This document shows, one piece after another, positions 8,691 to 16,603 of a DNA stretch of 64,000 nt. Under the pieces are notes generated by a model, which was not told the DNA's origin, did not search any database, and saw nothing but the letters and a program-made list of their open reading frames with translations. Origin of the DNA: Citrobacter sp. 18056 (GTDB taxonomy: Bacteria > Pseudomonadota > Gammaproteobacteria > Enterobacterales > Enterobacteriaceae); contig CACSJR010000016.1 of the NCBI GenBank assembly GCA_902706235.1, positions 60,862-124,861 on the forward strand. The letters are read 5' to 3'. Every line of letters starts with the position of its first letter. Positions within the stretch are counted from its first letter, which is position 1. The position numbers and the translations under genes are program-made.

Positions 8691-9896
8691 ATGCCGACAA
8701 AAAATGCTGAAGATTACCTATCCGCATTAGCGGATGAGCTTGCAATCAGTGAGTCACGTTATGAGCAGGCATGCCGTAGTTATACATCACTAGGCGAATG
8801 GCTTCATCGCCCGGAGTCTGCCGTCGTCAAATACGATCCGCAAGTTTACGTACAGGGTTCATTCCGGTTGGGGACTGCCATTCGTCCATTGAATGATAAA
8901 GAGGAGTACGATGTAGATTCTGTTTGCTTACTTCAGCGCCTCAGTACGAAGGACCTTACTCAGAACGAGTTGAAGACTTTAGTCGGCGATGAAATCAAGG
9001 CGTATCACAAAGCTCAAAATATGGTTAAGCCCGTTCGCGAGGGACGACGCTGTTGGGTCCTGGACTATGCTGACGGTGCTCAATTTCATATGGATGTCGT
9101 CCCCTCACTCCCAAACGCTGCCAGACAGCGTATTTTGCTTGAAAACAGCGGCTTCGATCTGAAATGGTCCGAGACTGCTATGGTTATCACCGATATTGAA
9201 TCTCCTGTTTACCAGGTGCTTTCTGATGATTGGCAACGCTCGAATCCTAAAGGGTATGCTGAGTGGTTTAAGCTGCAGATGAGGGCCGTTTTTGAACAGC
9301 GCAGAAAAGTACTGGCGGAATCGATGAAAGCCAGTGTTGAAGATATTCCTGATTATAAAGTTCGGACTCCGCTCCAGTCAGCAATTATGATTCTGAAACG
9401 CCACCGTGACGGTATGTTTGAAAAGCGGTATGACGAACGTCCCATTTCAGTCATTATTACAACGCTTGCTGCACATGCATACTGTGGTGAAGACAAGATA
9501 GCAGATGCTCTCTACTCAATCCTTGCTCGAATGGACTCTTTTATCGATCATGATGGGTATCGTTACATTATCCGTAATCCTTCAGATCCTCTCGAAAATT
9601 TCGCAGATAAATGGCCGCAACACCCAGAAAGGGAAGCCGCATTCTTCGAGTGGCTTCACCAGGCTCGACAAGATTTTGGAGCTTTAGCTAATCAAATTGA
9701 GAAACGCCGCCTGGTTGATAGCATTCGGTCTCATATGGGGGCTGTAGCCGAAAGGGCAGCAACTCGTCTTGGGCCTCCTCCTGGATCAATGTTGCAACCA
9801 GCGACAACAGCTGCAGCTTTGGGAGCTGCTACATTGAGCACTCCAGCATTTCCTAATACTCGACGGGAGCCAACCTCACCGAAGGGATTCGCATGA
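8691..9896 (+). CDS. CBASS CD-NTase (cGAS/DncV-like nucleotidyltransferase)
   Basis: This enzyme makes a cyclic oligonucleotide alarm signal on phage infection. The 401-aa protein shows the nucleotidyltransferase signature: QGSFRLGTAIRP near residue 55, the metal-binding EYDVDSV near residue 72, and a third acidic residue in FHMDVVP near 133. I chose ATG 8691 because GGAGGG lies 8 bases upstream; ATG 8607 would add 28 residues without a ribosome site. The C-terminus ends in ...SPKGFA, similar to the small-residue tail of type II CD-NTases to which Cap2 attaches targets. It overlaps cap2 by ATGA. The clade and the exact nucleotide product cannot be told by eye. Confidence 0.9.
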   Translation: MPTKNAEDYLSALADELAISESRYEQACRSYTSLGEWLHRPESAVVKYDPQVYVQGSFRLGTAIRPLNDKEEYDVDSVCLLQRLSTKDLTQNELKTLVGDEIKAYHKAQNMVKPVREGRRCWVLDYADGAQFHMDVVPSLPNAARQRILLENSGFDLKWSETAMVITDIESPVYQVLSDDWQRSNPKGYAEWFKLQMRAVFEQRRKVLAESMKASVEDIPDYKVRTPLQSAIMILKRHRDGMFEKRYDERPISVIITTLAAHAYCGEDKIADALYSILARMDSFIDHDGYRYIIRNPSDPLENFADKWPQHPEREAAFFEWLHQARQDFGALANQIEKRRLVDSIRSHMGAVAERAATRLGPPPGSMLQPATTAAALGAATLSTPAFPNTRREPTSPKGFA

Positions 9897-11611
9897 TTTG
9901 GTGGGCTGAGCAACCTGTTCGTGCGCAGTCCGAGCGTGCTGCCATTTCGGACATGGAAGAGCGGAGCTCATGGCTTACTAATGTAAAATGGAACTTAGCA
10001 AGTAATTTGCGACTCGCTGCCGACTTTGATTTGCAGGTGGAGGAACGACTAATTGCGCTGACAATTACATACCCTGACTATTTCCCGGATGTACCTCCTT
10101 CTGTTGTTCCACGGGATGGGAAACGTTTATCTGGTCATCAATATGGGGAGGCTGGGGAGCTTTGTCTGCAATTTCGCTCCGATAATTGGATGCCCGAAAT
10201 TACGGGGGCAATGATGATTGAGAGTGCTTATCATTTACTATTGTCCGAGCAGGAGACCGGAGAACCTGCTCCATCCGAACATCGGGTTCTTCCCGCTCAG
10301 CGAGCAAGAGGTTCCGTATTTCGTTTCCTTTATTCTCCGGGTGTGTTAGCTGGGTTACTGATGGTAGAAGAAGGTCGTGTGGTAGATGCTGAAATTCAGG
10401 AGCATCTTTATGCTGGTGCTTTTGCTGCTCAGCTCACACGAATCGGTTCTGCCGATGAATCTTTGTGGAATGAACCAAACATACGTGGTTACGGGGCTGG
10501 CACTGTAGCGACTCAGGTAATTCGTTTGCCGGAAGGCGTATCAGTCGCGTGCAAAACTTTTAATGATCTCACTTCATTACTTGAAAGCAGCGGTTTCGAA
10601 ACAGCCATAACCGAGTTATTGCAAGGAACCAGTCCTTCAGTTGTGATTCTTTTCAATGGTACTGATTTACAAGTCTCTATGATTTACGGTACTTCAGACG
10701 CTCGTAAGATGATCAACTACGACAAGATTATTGCTGACCTTGATTACGAGCGTCTTGATCCCGAGTTTGCATGTCTCAAAAATGCAAAAGTTGCTGTAGT
10801 TGGTTGTGGATCCGTTGGGTCCAAAGTTGCCGTACATCTTGCTCGATCCGGTGTAGGGCAGTTTGTTCTCGTTGACGGAGATTTGCTCGCTTCGGGAAAT
10901 CTGGTACGCAACGAGCTTGACTGGCGTGCTGTCGGTATGCACAAATCGCAAGCACTGGCAGCCAGGCTTCAGGAGGTTAATGCCATCTGTACCGTTCTTA
11001 GTCGTACAACTGTTCTTGGTGGACAGGAGAGTGGGGAAACAACCTCTGCGACGATGAAGTACATCGGAGATTGTGATTTGATCATAGACGCAACCGCTGA
11101 TCCAGCCGTCTTCAATTTATGCGCATCAATTTCACGTAGGGCAAAGAAGCCGATTTGCTGGGCACAGGTTTTTGGCGGTGGAGGTGGTGGTATAGTTGTT
11201 CGGTTGCGTCCGGATCTGGACCCCACGCCTCTGACTGCCAGACAACGGATAGAAACCTGGTATGCGGAGCAGGGTATAGACTGGCCTGAGAACAACACTC
11301 CAGAGCCATACTCACAGATTGATGGATCTGGTAAGCCATTAATTGCAGATGATGCAGATGTTTCCGTTATTGCGGCGCATTTATCTCGTTATGCAATTGA
11401 TCTTCTCGTCCGTCCTGATTCTACTATCTTCCCCTATTCGGTCTACCTTATCGGAATGGCGGATAATTGGATATTCACTGCTCCCTTTGACGTAAGGCCA
11501 ATCGATCTTGGTGAAAGTGATGGGTGGGGTACAGAAGCACAAGCAGGTGATTCCGAGGCTTGCCGACAATTATTAGCTGACTTGTTGCCTGGAGAAAACA
11601 ATGCTGGTTGA
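9893..11611 (+). CDS. cap2: CBASS Cap2, E1-E2 ubiquitin-transfer-like enzyme
   Basis: Cap2 joins the C-terminus of the CD-NTase to cellular targets in a ubiquitin-like reaction and so primes the synthase. The 572-aa protein has an N-terminal E2-like (UBC) domain with candidate catalytic Cys91 in GELCLQFRSDNW. A ThiF/E1 adenylation domain follows, with the nucleotide motif VVGCGSVGSKVA from about residue 302. Possible E1 cysteines are the one in KKPICWAQ (near 421) and Cys557 in SEACRQLL; I cannot decide between them. The gene overlaps the CD-NTase by 4 bp and cap3 by 11 bp, so translation is coupled. This gene together with cap3 defines the system as type II CBASS. Confidence 0.93.
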   Translation: MIWWAEQPVRAQSERAAISDMEERSSWLTNVKWNLASNLRLAADFDLQVEERLIALTITYPDYFPDVPPSVVPRDGKRLSGHQYGEAGELCLQFRSDNWMPEITGAMMIESAYHLLLSEQETGEPAPSEHRVLPAQRARGSVFRFLYSPGVLAGLLMVEEGRVVDAEIQEHLYAGAFAAQLTRIGSADESLWNEPNIRGYGAGTVATQVIRLPEGVSVACKTFNDLTSLLESSGFETAITELLQGTSPSVVILFNGTDLQVSMIYGTSDARKMINYDKIIADLDYERLDPEFACLKNAKVAVVGCGSVGSKVAVHLARSGVGQFVLVDGDLLASGNLVRNELDWRAVGMHKSQALAARLQEVNAICTVLSRTTVLGGQESGETTSATMKYIGDCDLIIDATADPAVFNLCASISRRAKKPICWAQVFGGGGGGIVVRLRPDLDPTPLTARQRIETWYAEQGIDWPENNTPEPYSQIDGSGKPLIADDADVSVIAAHLSRYAIDLLVRPDSTIFPYSVYLIGMADNWIFTAPFDVRPIDLGESDGWGTEAQAGDSEACRQLLADLLPGENNAG

Positions 11612-12065
11612 GCTCGCTGAAAGCGTAAAAGTCAAGCTGCGTACAGAGCTCAAGGCGGCTGGCAGTAGAGAAATTGGTGGGGTGATGATGGGAGAACAAA
11701 TTGCTCCAGGCCATTTTCGAGTTGTTGACTTGTCGATTGATAGTCTGACTGGCGGAAAAGCTCATTTTGTACGCGATACAGAAGCACATAACGAAGCTCT
11801 AAATGCTTTTTTTCTCAGAACAGATCATGAATACGATCGATTCAATTACTTAGGTGAATGGCACTCCCATCCGCGTTTTTCAGTTGCTCCGAGCTCTCAG
11901 GATGTTTCTTCGATGATCGATTTGGTTGAAGGGGAAAGAGGGATCGAGTTTGCTGTATTGCTAATCGTTAGGCTGCGCTGGTGGCGAAAGCTCACCCTCT
12001 CTTGTACCCTATTTTGTCGAAATGCTAGCCCCCTGGCTGTTGATATTTTGGAGTCTTCATCTTGA
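11601..12065 (+). CDS. cap3: CBASS Cap3, JAB/MPN-family deconjugating protease
   Basis: Cap3 is the isopeptidase-like partner of Cap2 and removes conjugated CD-NTase. The 154-aa protein carries a complete JAMM zinc site: the Glu in REIGGVMMG near residue 23, HSHP in GEWHSHPRF near 88-91, and S..D in PSSQDVSSM near 100. The last 35 residues (RLRWWRKLTLSCTLFCRNAS) are less typical, but the length is normal for the family, so no frameshift is needed to explain them. The start overlaps the end of cap2, and its stop overlaps the TTG start of the effector gene. Confidence 0.92.
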   Translation: MLVELAESVKVKLRTELKAAGSREIGGVMMGEQIAPGHFRVVDLSIDSLTGGKAHFVRDTEAHNEALNAFFLRTDHEYDRFNYLGEWHSHPRFSVAPSSQDVSSMIDLVEGERGIEFAVLLIVRLRWWRKLTLSCTLFCRNASPLAVDILESSS

Positions 12066-13132
12066 TAAACTATTTTCTGCGTTCACTGATTGACTGGGTC
12101 TTCAGAAAGCGGTCTGCTGGTCTGGCTTTGGTCAGAATCGGTGTGCCGATTTTTGGGTTTGTCCTTGCCGGGTTAACTGTTGGTGTGAAGATACCCACAT
12201 CCCAGGGGAATTTCATTTTCAGTTGGGACTCATCAGGTAGCATTGGTGCACTAAGTTGGGGCGTGTTTTTCATAGCGCTGTTAATTGTGTTCTTAGGCAT
12301 ATTCCTAATTGTCCGGGATATCCATCAAGAGAGCCGTAAGAAAGTTATCGTCATTGAAGCAAGAGGGCTTAGAGACTACCAAGGGCAACCTATGGCAACC
12401 TCGGTTCCTGCGTCAATATTGGGACGGCGCGAGCAGGTGGTTATTGATCTAAGAAAGGGGATGGTCGATGGTACGATCCTCAGTCCCGATGCAGCAATAC
12501 GTCGGCTTGAGAGTCTCCCTGATGATATAGCTCGAAGGTGTGATGGGTTTGACAGGTCTGATATCTCATTCGCACTTGGAGGACTAGCACCAGTACCATT
12601 TCTCTTTTTGCTTGGAGTGATTGTTGACGATGAATCTCAAACATTCATCATGGACTGGGATCGGCGACAACATGCCTGGCGAGCACTTACTGATGAAGAC
12701 GATGGCAACCGTTTCATTGTTTCAGGGCTTGATGCTATTAACACCACGGTAAAACGTGTAGCGCTTTGTGTATCTGCGTCATACGATGTCAATGAAGTTG
12801 ATGTGCGGATGGTTGAACCTGATGCTCCAATCATCAAAGCAGAGTTAGTGGGACGGAATACTCATTCCCACTGGTCGGAAGTTAAGCAGCGACAGCTCGC
12901 GCAGCAGTTTCTTGATATTGTCATGTCCTTAGCTCAGCAAGGGGGCGTCGAAATATCATTATTTCTGGCAGCACCTGCGAGTCTTTCACTGAGATTGGGT
13001 ACTATCTACGATAGGCGTAATCTTCCTCGTATTGAAGTTAACCAATATGAACAAAGTGATCCTAAACGATTCCCTTGGGCGATTCGAATGCCGGTAGCTG
13101 GTTTGCCTCATGCTGAGTTGATACAGCGATAA
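12062..13132 (+). CDS. cap14: CBASS effector: two transmembrane helices plus SAVED domain (Cap14-like)
   Basis: The 356-aa protein has two hydrophobic helices at about residues 24-45 and 63-88, then a cytoplasmic SAVED domain. SAVED features include VALCVSASYDVNE and the late block SLFLAAPASLSLRLGTIYD followed by LPRIEVNQYE. SAVED domains bind cyclic oligonucleotides. In 2TM-SAVED effectors the ligand is thought to trigger membrane disruption and cell death. Translation starts at TTG 12062, which overlaps the cap3 stop (TTGA), so it is coupled to the operon. This is the last gene before an intergenic region with a terminator on the opposite strand. The family assignment is firm; the killing mechanism is inferred from relatives. 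Confidence 0.87.
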   Translation: MINYFLRSLIDWVFRKRSAGLALVRIGVPIFGFVLAGLTVGVKIPTSQGNFIFSWDSSGSIGALSWGVFFIALLIVFLGIFLIVRDIHQESRKKVIVIEARGLRDYQGQPMATSVPASILGRREQVVIDLRKGMVDGTILSPDAAIRRLESLPDDIARRCDGFDRSDISFALGGLAPVPFLFLLGVIVDDESQTFIMDWDRRQHAWRALTDEDDGNRFIVSGLDAINTTVKRVALCVSASYDVNEVDVRMVEPDAPIIKAELVGRNTHSHWSEVKQRQLAQQFLDIVMSLAQQGGVEISLFLAAPASLSLRLGTIYDRRNLPRIEVNQYEQSDPKRFPWAIRMPVAGLPHAELIQR

Positions 13133-13197
13133 GTTTTGGGTACGTTTGTTGTTCGCGTCAGTGTTGAACTCCCAGGTGATAATTTGATATCAAAAAA

Positions 13198-13230
13198 TAT
13201 AAACGGACCAGTACTACTGGCCCGTTTATA
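13198..13230 (-). terminator. Rho-independent terminator after alpA
   Basis: The 12-bp arms at 13201-13212 and 13216-13227 extend by A-T pairs to 13198-13230. On the minus strand the single irregular pair is G-U and the hairpin runs into TATATTTTTT. On the plus strand that pair is an A-C mismatch. It therefore fits the minus-strand alpA gene best, and may also slow readthrough from the CBASS operon. Confidence 0.8.
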
Positions 13231-13272
13231 CAAAGGGTTATATGAGATGTGATACTTTCGTTTTAGCAGTAA

Positions 13273-13473
13273 TTACTTACGATTTTTCAGCCATGCTTCA
13301 ATCTCATGCAGGAACCAGCGAACAGATTTTTTCCCCAACTTTACTTGTTTCGGAAAGGTTGGATCGTAGCGCGGTGACTTTGGATTAATCCAGTCATAAA
13401 TTGTTGCGCGGCTAATGCCAATTAACTTTGCAAGTTCTTTTATACGTAGCATATGAGAATTTGTTTTGTTCAT
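13273..13473 (-). CDS. AlpA-family phage/island transcriptional regulator
   Basis: This 66-aa protein is made of one MerR-like helix-turn-helix: LRIKELAKLIGISRATIYDW, followed by the family wing RYDPTFPKQVKLGKKSVRWF and the tail EIEAWLKNRK. AlpA proteins of P4-type elements activate or control the excision integrase and neighbouring genes. A good AAGGAGT site precedes the start on the minus strand. It lies between the CBASS operon and the integrase on the same strand as the integrase, as in many tRNA-borne islands. Confidence 0.9.
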   Translation of the reverse strand: MNKTNSHMLRIKELAKLIGISRATIYDWINPKSPRYDPTFPKQVKLGKKSVRWFLHEIEAWLKNRK

Positions 13474-13609
13474 CGTTACTCCTTATCGAATACATCTGGT
13501 TGATTTCGGAGTTAATGTTAAAGGTGAGTATCAGTTGCTGTTAGGGGTGTATCTAACGTGACTTCTAGCGAAATGTTGAGAGATACGCCCCTTGACAAGA
13601 GGGAAGATG

Positions 13610-14434
13610 ATGAGTTATAGTAAAAAGAAAATTCGTCGTAGAAATCGTATTTTTGTAGATGATCTATATGACGAACTTTACGATGATTTTTATCATCAGC
13701 TCGATGACATTGGAAGTGAATTATTTTCTTCGCATAGATCTTTTCTGGACAAATTTTTAGAAAGGCAGATGCAGGATGCCTTAAAATTTGTCGAGGATTT
13801 TAGATACATCAAGCAGAGAGAACATTTTTCTGCTCACGGTTTACTTCTTAAGTATACTTCTGAATTGTTAAGCAAAGAATTCAGTCGCTATCTTGATGAT
13901 GAATTTTTTGGTGAGCAATCGTCAAATAATATTAGAGCGATTTTTGCTCAAGGCTCTAATAATAAAAATAATTCCAAGAACATTTCTCTGGCAATGAAAT
14001 CTTTTTATTGGGGAGTGTTAATGTATGAAGGAGGGGATAAGTTTCTAGGTTGTGATTTTATTGTTAAAGCATTGTGTGGGTTAGGTCGAGGGGCTGTTGA
14101 ATATCAATCGAAATTAATTAAGGCCCAAAAAAGTGAGAGAATATCCAAATCAAAAAAAATACATAATGCTCACAGGAGTAAAGAAATTAAAAACATACTT
14201 ATCAAGTTATTAATGGCAGGGAAATATAAAGGTAAGTGGTGCTCATATTCTTCTTTACAGGAAGCTGTGACAGCCGAATTTATGAAAAAAATTTGTGATA
14301 AGTTTGATTTGAAAGAGACGGAATTTCAGTGGGATGCGGTAGGTGAAACGATAAAAAGTTGGCGAGAAAATGATGCTTCTATCAGAATGGCTTTTGATTA
14401 TGCGGTGAAAAAAGATAAAAATAGCCTTCTTTAA
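13610..14434 (+). CDS. Unrecognised 274-aa island protein
   Basis: I do not recognise this protein. It is lysine- and aspartate-rich, AT-rich in codon use compared with the backbone, and mostly helical, with a charged N-terminus (SYSKKKIRRRNRIFVDDLYD). The C-terminal third has the pattern KGKWCSYSSLQEAVTAEF ... FQWDAVGETIKSWREND, which might be a winged-helix or replication-type domain, but that is a guess. ATG 13610 lies 6 bases after AAGAGGG; ATG 13607 and TTG 13592 are in-frame alternatives. It is divergent from alpA and convergent with the integrase, and its stop lies inside the shared terminator. Cargo genes in this position are often defence or phage-satellite functions. Confidence 0.65.
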   Translation: MSYSKKKIRRRNRIFVDDLYDELYDDFYHQLDDIGSELFSSHRSFLDKFLERQMQDALKFVEDFRYIKQREHFSAHGLLLKYTSELLSKEFSRYLDDEFFGEQSSNNIRAIFAQGSNNKNNSKNISLAMKSFYWGVLMYEGGDKFLGCDFIVKALCGLGRGAVEYQSKLIKAQKSERISKSKKIHNAHRSKEIKNILIKLLMAGKYKGKWCSYSSLQEAVTAEFMKKICDKFDLKETEFQWDAVGETIKSWRENDASIRMAFDYAVKKDKNSLL

Positions 14435-14454
14435 GCGAGTGATGAAGGCTATTT
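14419..14454. terminator. Bidirectional hairpin between the unknown gene and int
   Basis: Perfect 11-bp arms AAATAGCCTTC (14419-14429) and GAAGGCTATTT (14444-14454) enclose a 14-base loop that contains the stop codon of the upstream gene. T-rich ends follow on both strands. It serves convergent genes. Confidence 0.75.
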
Positions 14455-14464
14455 ATTCTCAATT

Positions 14465-15664
14465 TCAAATTGCAGACATAACATAATCAGCCCATGTCTG
14501 CATCATTGGTCGACGTTCATCCAGCAAATCAGTACGATGGTAAGCGGCCTCGGATTTATTTTTGATCGTGTGTGCCAGAGCTCGTTCAGCGACATCATGA
14601 GGGTAACGATGTTCGCTACACCAGTCACGGAAGCTTGAACGAAATCCGTGGGCAACGGCAAAACGCCCCTGGGTATCACTGACAGCTTTGGTTTTACGTA
14701 AAAAAGATGTCAGTACCATATCTGTAAGCACTGTTTGCTTTCTTGGGGAAGGAAACACTAATTCGTCATGTAAACCCTTCATGTGTTCAAGAATTTCAAT
14801 AGCCTGCTCGGATAATGGTACACGATGCCTGATACTTCCTTTCATACGTCCAGGTGGGATCGTCCAGATCTTGCGTTTAAAATCAATTTCCTTCCAGTCC
14901 ATTGCTCTCGCTTCACCGGAACGACAGGCTGTCAAAATGACGAACAGCAATAGCGCTCGCGTGACATTGTAGCGCTCAGTAGTGTAGACGCGAGAAGCGA
15001 TATACAAAGGTATCACCTTCCAAGGCATAGCTGGCTGATGTTCTGTACGTATGCTAACACTGACCTGCTGGGGCAGTAGGTGATCTACAACATCAACGGG
15101 ATTAGCGTTGCAATAACCATGAGCCCATGCCCATTGCATAACCTTATGGATACGCTGTTTAACTCTGCCAGCCGTTTCTGGAATGGTCATCCATGAAGGA
15201 CGTAAAACGTCAGCAACGTTGGCTGGGGTTATTGCGTCAAGAGGCACAGCTCCCAAGCTAGGAAATACATGCTGTTCAAGGGTGGTGATCCACTGCTTGC
15301 CATGTTTCTTGTTACGCCATCCCGGTAGCAATTCTGCATGAACCTTTCTGGCCGCTTCTTCAAAGGTGGGGATAACCACCATTGTGGTTTCAGCTTTTTT
15401 GAGTTCAAGCGGATCATCACCAGATGATAATTGCTCACGCATTGTTTGCGCTAGCCTCGCAACTTCAGCAATGCTGACCTCAGGGTAAGAGCCAAGTCCA
15501 GCATTACGTCGTTTTTGCGTGACCGGGCTGACATAGCGAAGGACCCATTTGCCACGACCTTTTGTAGAGGAGGGGTGAAGGGTGAGGCCAGTAATACCTC
15601 CGTGTGGTATCGGCTTATCTTCAGGTTTGATGTGACGGGCTTTAGTGTCTGTCAGTAGTGCCAT
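14465..15664 (-). CDS. P4-type tyrosine integrase
   Basis: This 399-aa site-specific recombinase moves the island in and out of a tRNA 3' end. It has the N-terminal DUF4102-type arm domain (MALLTDTKARHIKPEDKP ... LGSYPEVSIAEVARL), a core-binding SAM-like domain, and the catalytic domain. The domain's active residues are R near 248 (TACRSGEAR), the HGFRSSFRDW box near 338-341, a late His in LAHTI, and the nucleophile Tyr near 375 in EAAYHRT. All catalytic residues are present, so it looks functional. Its 5' end faces the tRNA-Asp attachment site about 175 bp away, and three short direct repeats lie just upstream. Confidence 0.95.
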   Translation of the reverse strand: MALLTDTKARHIKPEDKPIPHGGITGLTLHPSSTKGRGKWVLRYVSPVTQKRRNAGLGSYPEVSIAEVARLAQTMREQLSSGDDPLELKKAETTMVVIPTFEEAARKVHAELLPGWRNKKHGKQWITTLEQHVFPSLGAVPLDAITPANVADVLRPSWMTIPETAGRVKQRIHKVMQWAWAHGYCNANPVDVVDHLLPQQVSVSIRTEHQPAMPWKVIPLYIASRVYTTERYNVTRALLLFVILTACRSGEARAMDWKEIDFKRKIWTIPPGRMKGSIRHRVPLSEQAIEILEHMKGLHDELVFPSPRKQTVLTDMVLTSFLRKTKAVSDTQGRFAVAHGFRSSFRDWCSEHRYPHDVAERALAHTIKNKSEAAYHRTDLLDERRPMMQTWADYVMSAI

Positions 15665-15686
15665 GTACTGTAAATCCTGTATTTTG

Positions 15687-15718
15687 AGTATGCCACCAGT
15701 ATGCCATCTAGTATGCCA
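15687..15718. repeat. Three direct repeats AGTATGCCA upstream of int
   Basis: The 9-mer AGTATGCCA occurs at 15687, 15698 and 15710, spaced 11 and 12 bp, about one helical turn apart. They lie between the integrase start and the att core. Phased short repeats here are typical of integrase arm sites or binding sites of a recombination directionality factor such as AlpA. Confidence 0.7.
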
Positions 15719-15838
15719 TTTGTGGTAATCTTCAATCAGATGATATTGACATTGCCAGGACGAAAACTAGCATTATTGCGAGGTGTGGCGGGGTAGTGTT
15801 GACGTGGTTGGTCTAAATCGGATTTGTATCAAGCGGAC

Positions 15839-15851
15839 GTCCGTTCCGCCA
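15839..15851 (+). other. Attachment site: copy of the tRNA-Asp 3' end (attR-type)
   Basis: GTCCGTTCCGCCA equals the last 13 nt of enterobacterial tRNA-Asp (acceptor stem plus CCA). The bases upstream do not continue the tRNA, while those downstream (CTATTC and a perfect hairpin) look like a native tRNA 3' flank. The complete tRNA should therefore lie at the other end of the island, left of this window. The identification is from memory of the tRNA-Asp sequence. Confidence 0.8.
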
Positions 15852-15858
15852 CTATTCA

Positions 15859-15890
15859 GAAGGCCTGAATCAGCAATGATTCAGGCCTTC
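15859..15890 (+). terminator. tRNA-Asp (aspV-type) terminator, now stranded by the island
   Basis: A perfect 14-bp stem (15859-15872 with 15877-15890) closes on a GCAA tetraloop and is followed by GTCGTTTCTGTCGTT. It directly follows the tRNA 3'-end copy, as expected for the original terminator of the tRNA transcript. Confidence 0.82.
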
Positions 15891-15958
15891 GTCGTTTCTG
15901 TCGTTCTCAACGGCAAATGCTTCCCCTGGCATGATGCACCTGACAGGGGAAATCAATT

Positions 15959-16483
15959 TTAGCGGCGGTTCCAGGGCATCACGCCCAGCAAACGCGCCAT
16001 CCCGCAAAATCCACTGATGCCAGCAAACAGCAAACCCGCGCCGACAAAACCGGAAAGCAGGAAAAATGCCTGATGAACGCTGTAGCCCAGAATCACGCCA
16101 ACCAGAATCAGCGTACCCGCTACGATTTGCACCTGCCGCATCATGGGCAGCGGCTGAGACTTATCCTTCAGGATTGCTTCACCCGTTTTCTTCCAGCCGT
16201 TCAGGCCCCCTTCAAGAATAAACACTTTCGCCGGGGCCACCGCCTGCGCCAGCTTTTGTGCATTCTGCGCGGTGCGCGTGCCAGACTGACAATAGAAAAT
16301 CACCGTATCGTAGTCTTCGAAAGGCCCAAGCCGGTCGCCATTTTCGATAGCGGAAAGCGAGAGTAAATGCGCTTCGGCAATATTTTCGCGAGCGTATTCA
16401 TCCGGTTCGCGAATGTCTATCAGGGCCGCGCCCTGTGCCAGAAGCGTTCTGGCCTCAGCGGGGGAAAGTGAAGGGATGGTCAT
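15959..16483 (-). CDS. ygaP: Membrane-anchored rhodanese, YgaP-like
   Basis: This is a sulfurtransferase of the inner membrane. The 174-aa protein has a rhodanese domain (residues about 5-105) with the active-site loop [12 protein letters not shown] holding the persulfide Cys, then a DUF2892 tail with two hydrophobic helices ([17 protein letters not shown] and [17 protein letters not shown]) ending [15 protein letters not shown]. This matches YgaP of E. coli throughout. ATG 16483 follows AAGGAA; 13 upstream residues in the open frame are not part of the family. In E. coli ygaP lies elsewhere, so symbol transfer is by similarity only. It stands alone, next to the tRNA-Asp site. Confidence 0.87.
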   Translation of the reverse strand: MTIPSLSPAEARTLLAQGAALIDIREPDEYARENIAEAHLLSLSAIENGDRLGPFEDYDTVIFYCQSGTRTAQNAQKLAQAVAPAKVFILEGGLNGWKKTGEAILKDKSQPLPMMRQVQIVAGTLILVGVILGYSVHQAFFLLSGFVGAGLLFAGISGFCGMARLLGVMPWNRR

Positions 16484-16603
16484 AGCGTTCCTTATTGATA
16501 ACCCGTCATTTATGTTGGGCATCCTACCTTAATTATTGCTGTCCGTGTCTGTCGGGGGATCAATTTACGGGCCCGAATCCTCAGGCATTCAGGCCCGCGG
16601 AAC

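Larger units (their letters stand above)
15665..15958. other. Non-coding island end between int and the chromosomal rhodanese gene
   Basis: The 294 bp hold the int promoter region, the three phased repeats, the tRNA-Asp 3'-end copy and the tRNA terminator. Beyond about 15890 the sequence is backbone. No gene is visible. Confidence 0.7.

Noticed and set aside
11967..12065. Possible frameshift in the cap3 C-terminus
   Set aside because: The tail is atypical, but the total length is normal and the 4-bp overlap with the next gene is preserved, so a frameshift is not needed.
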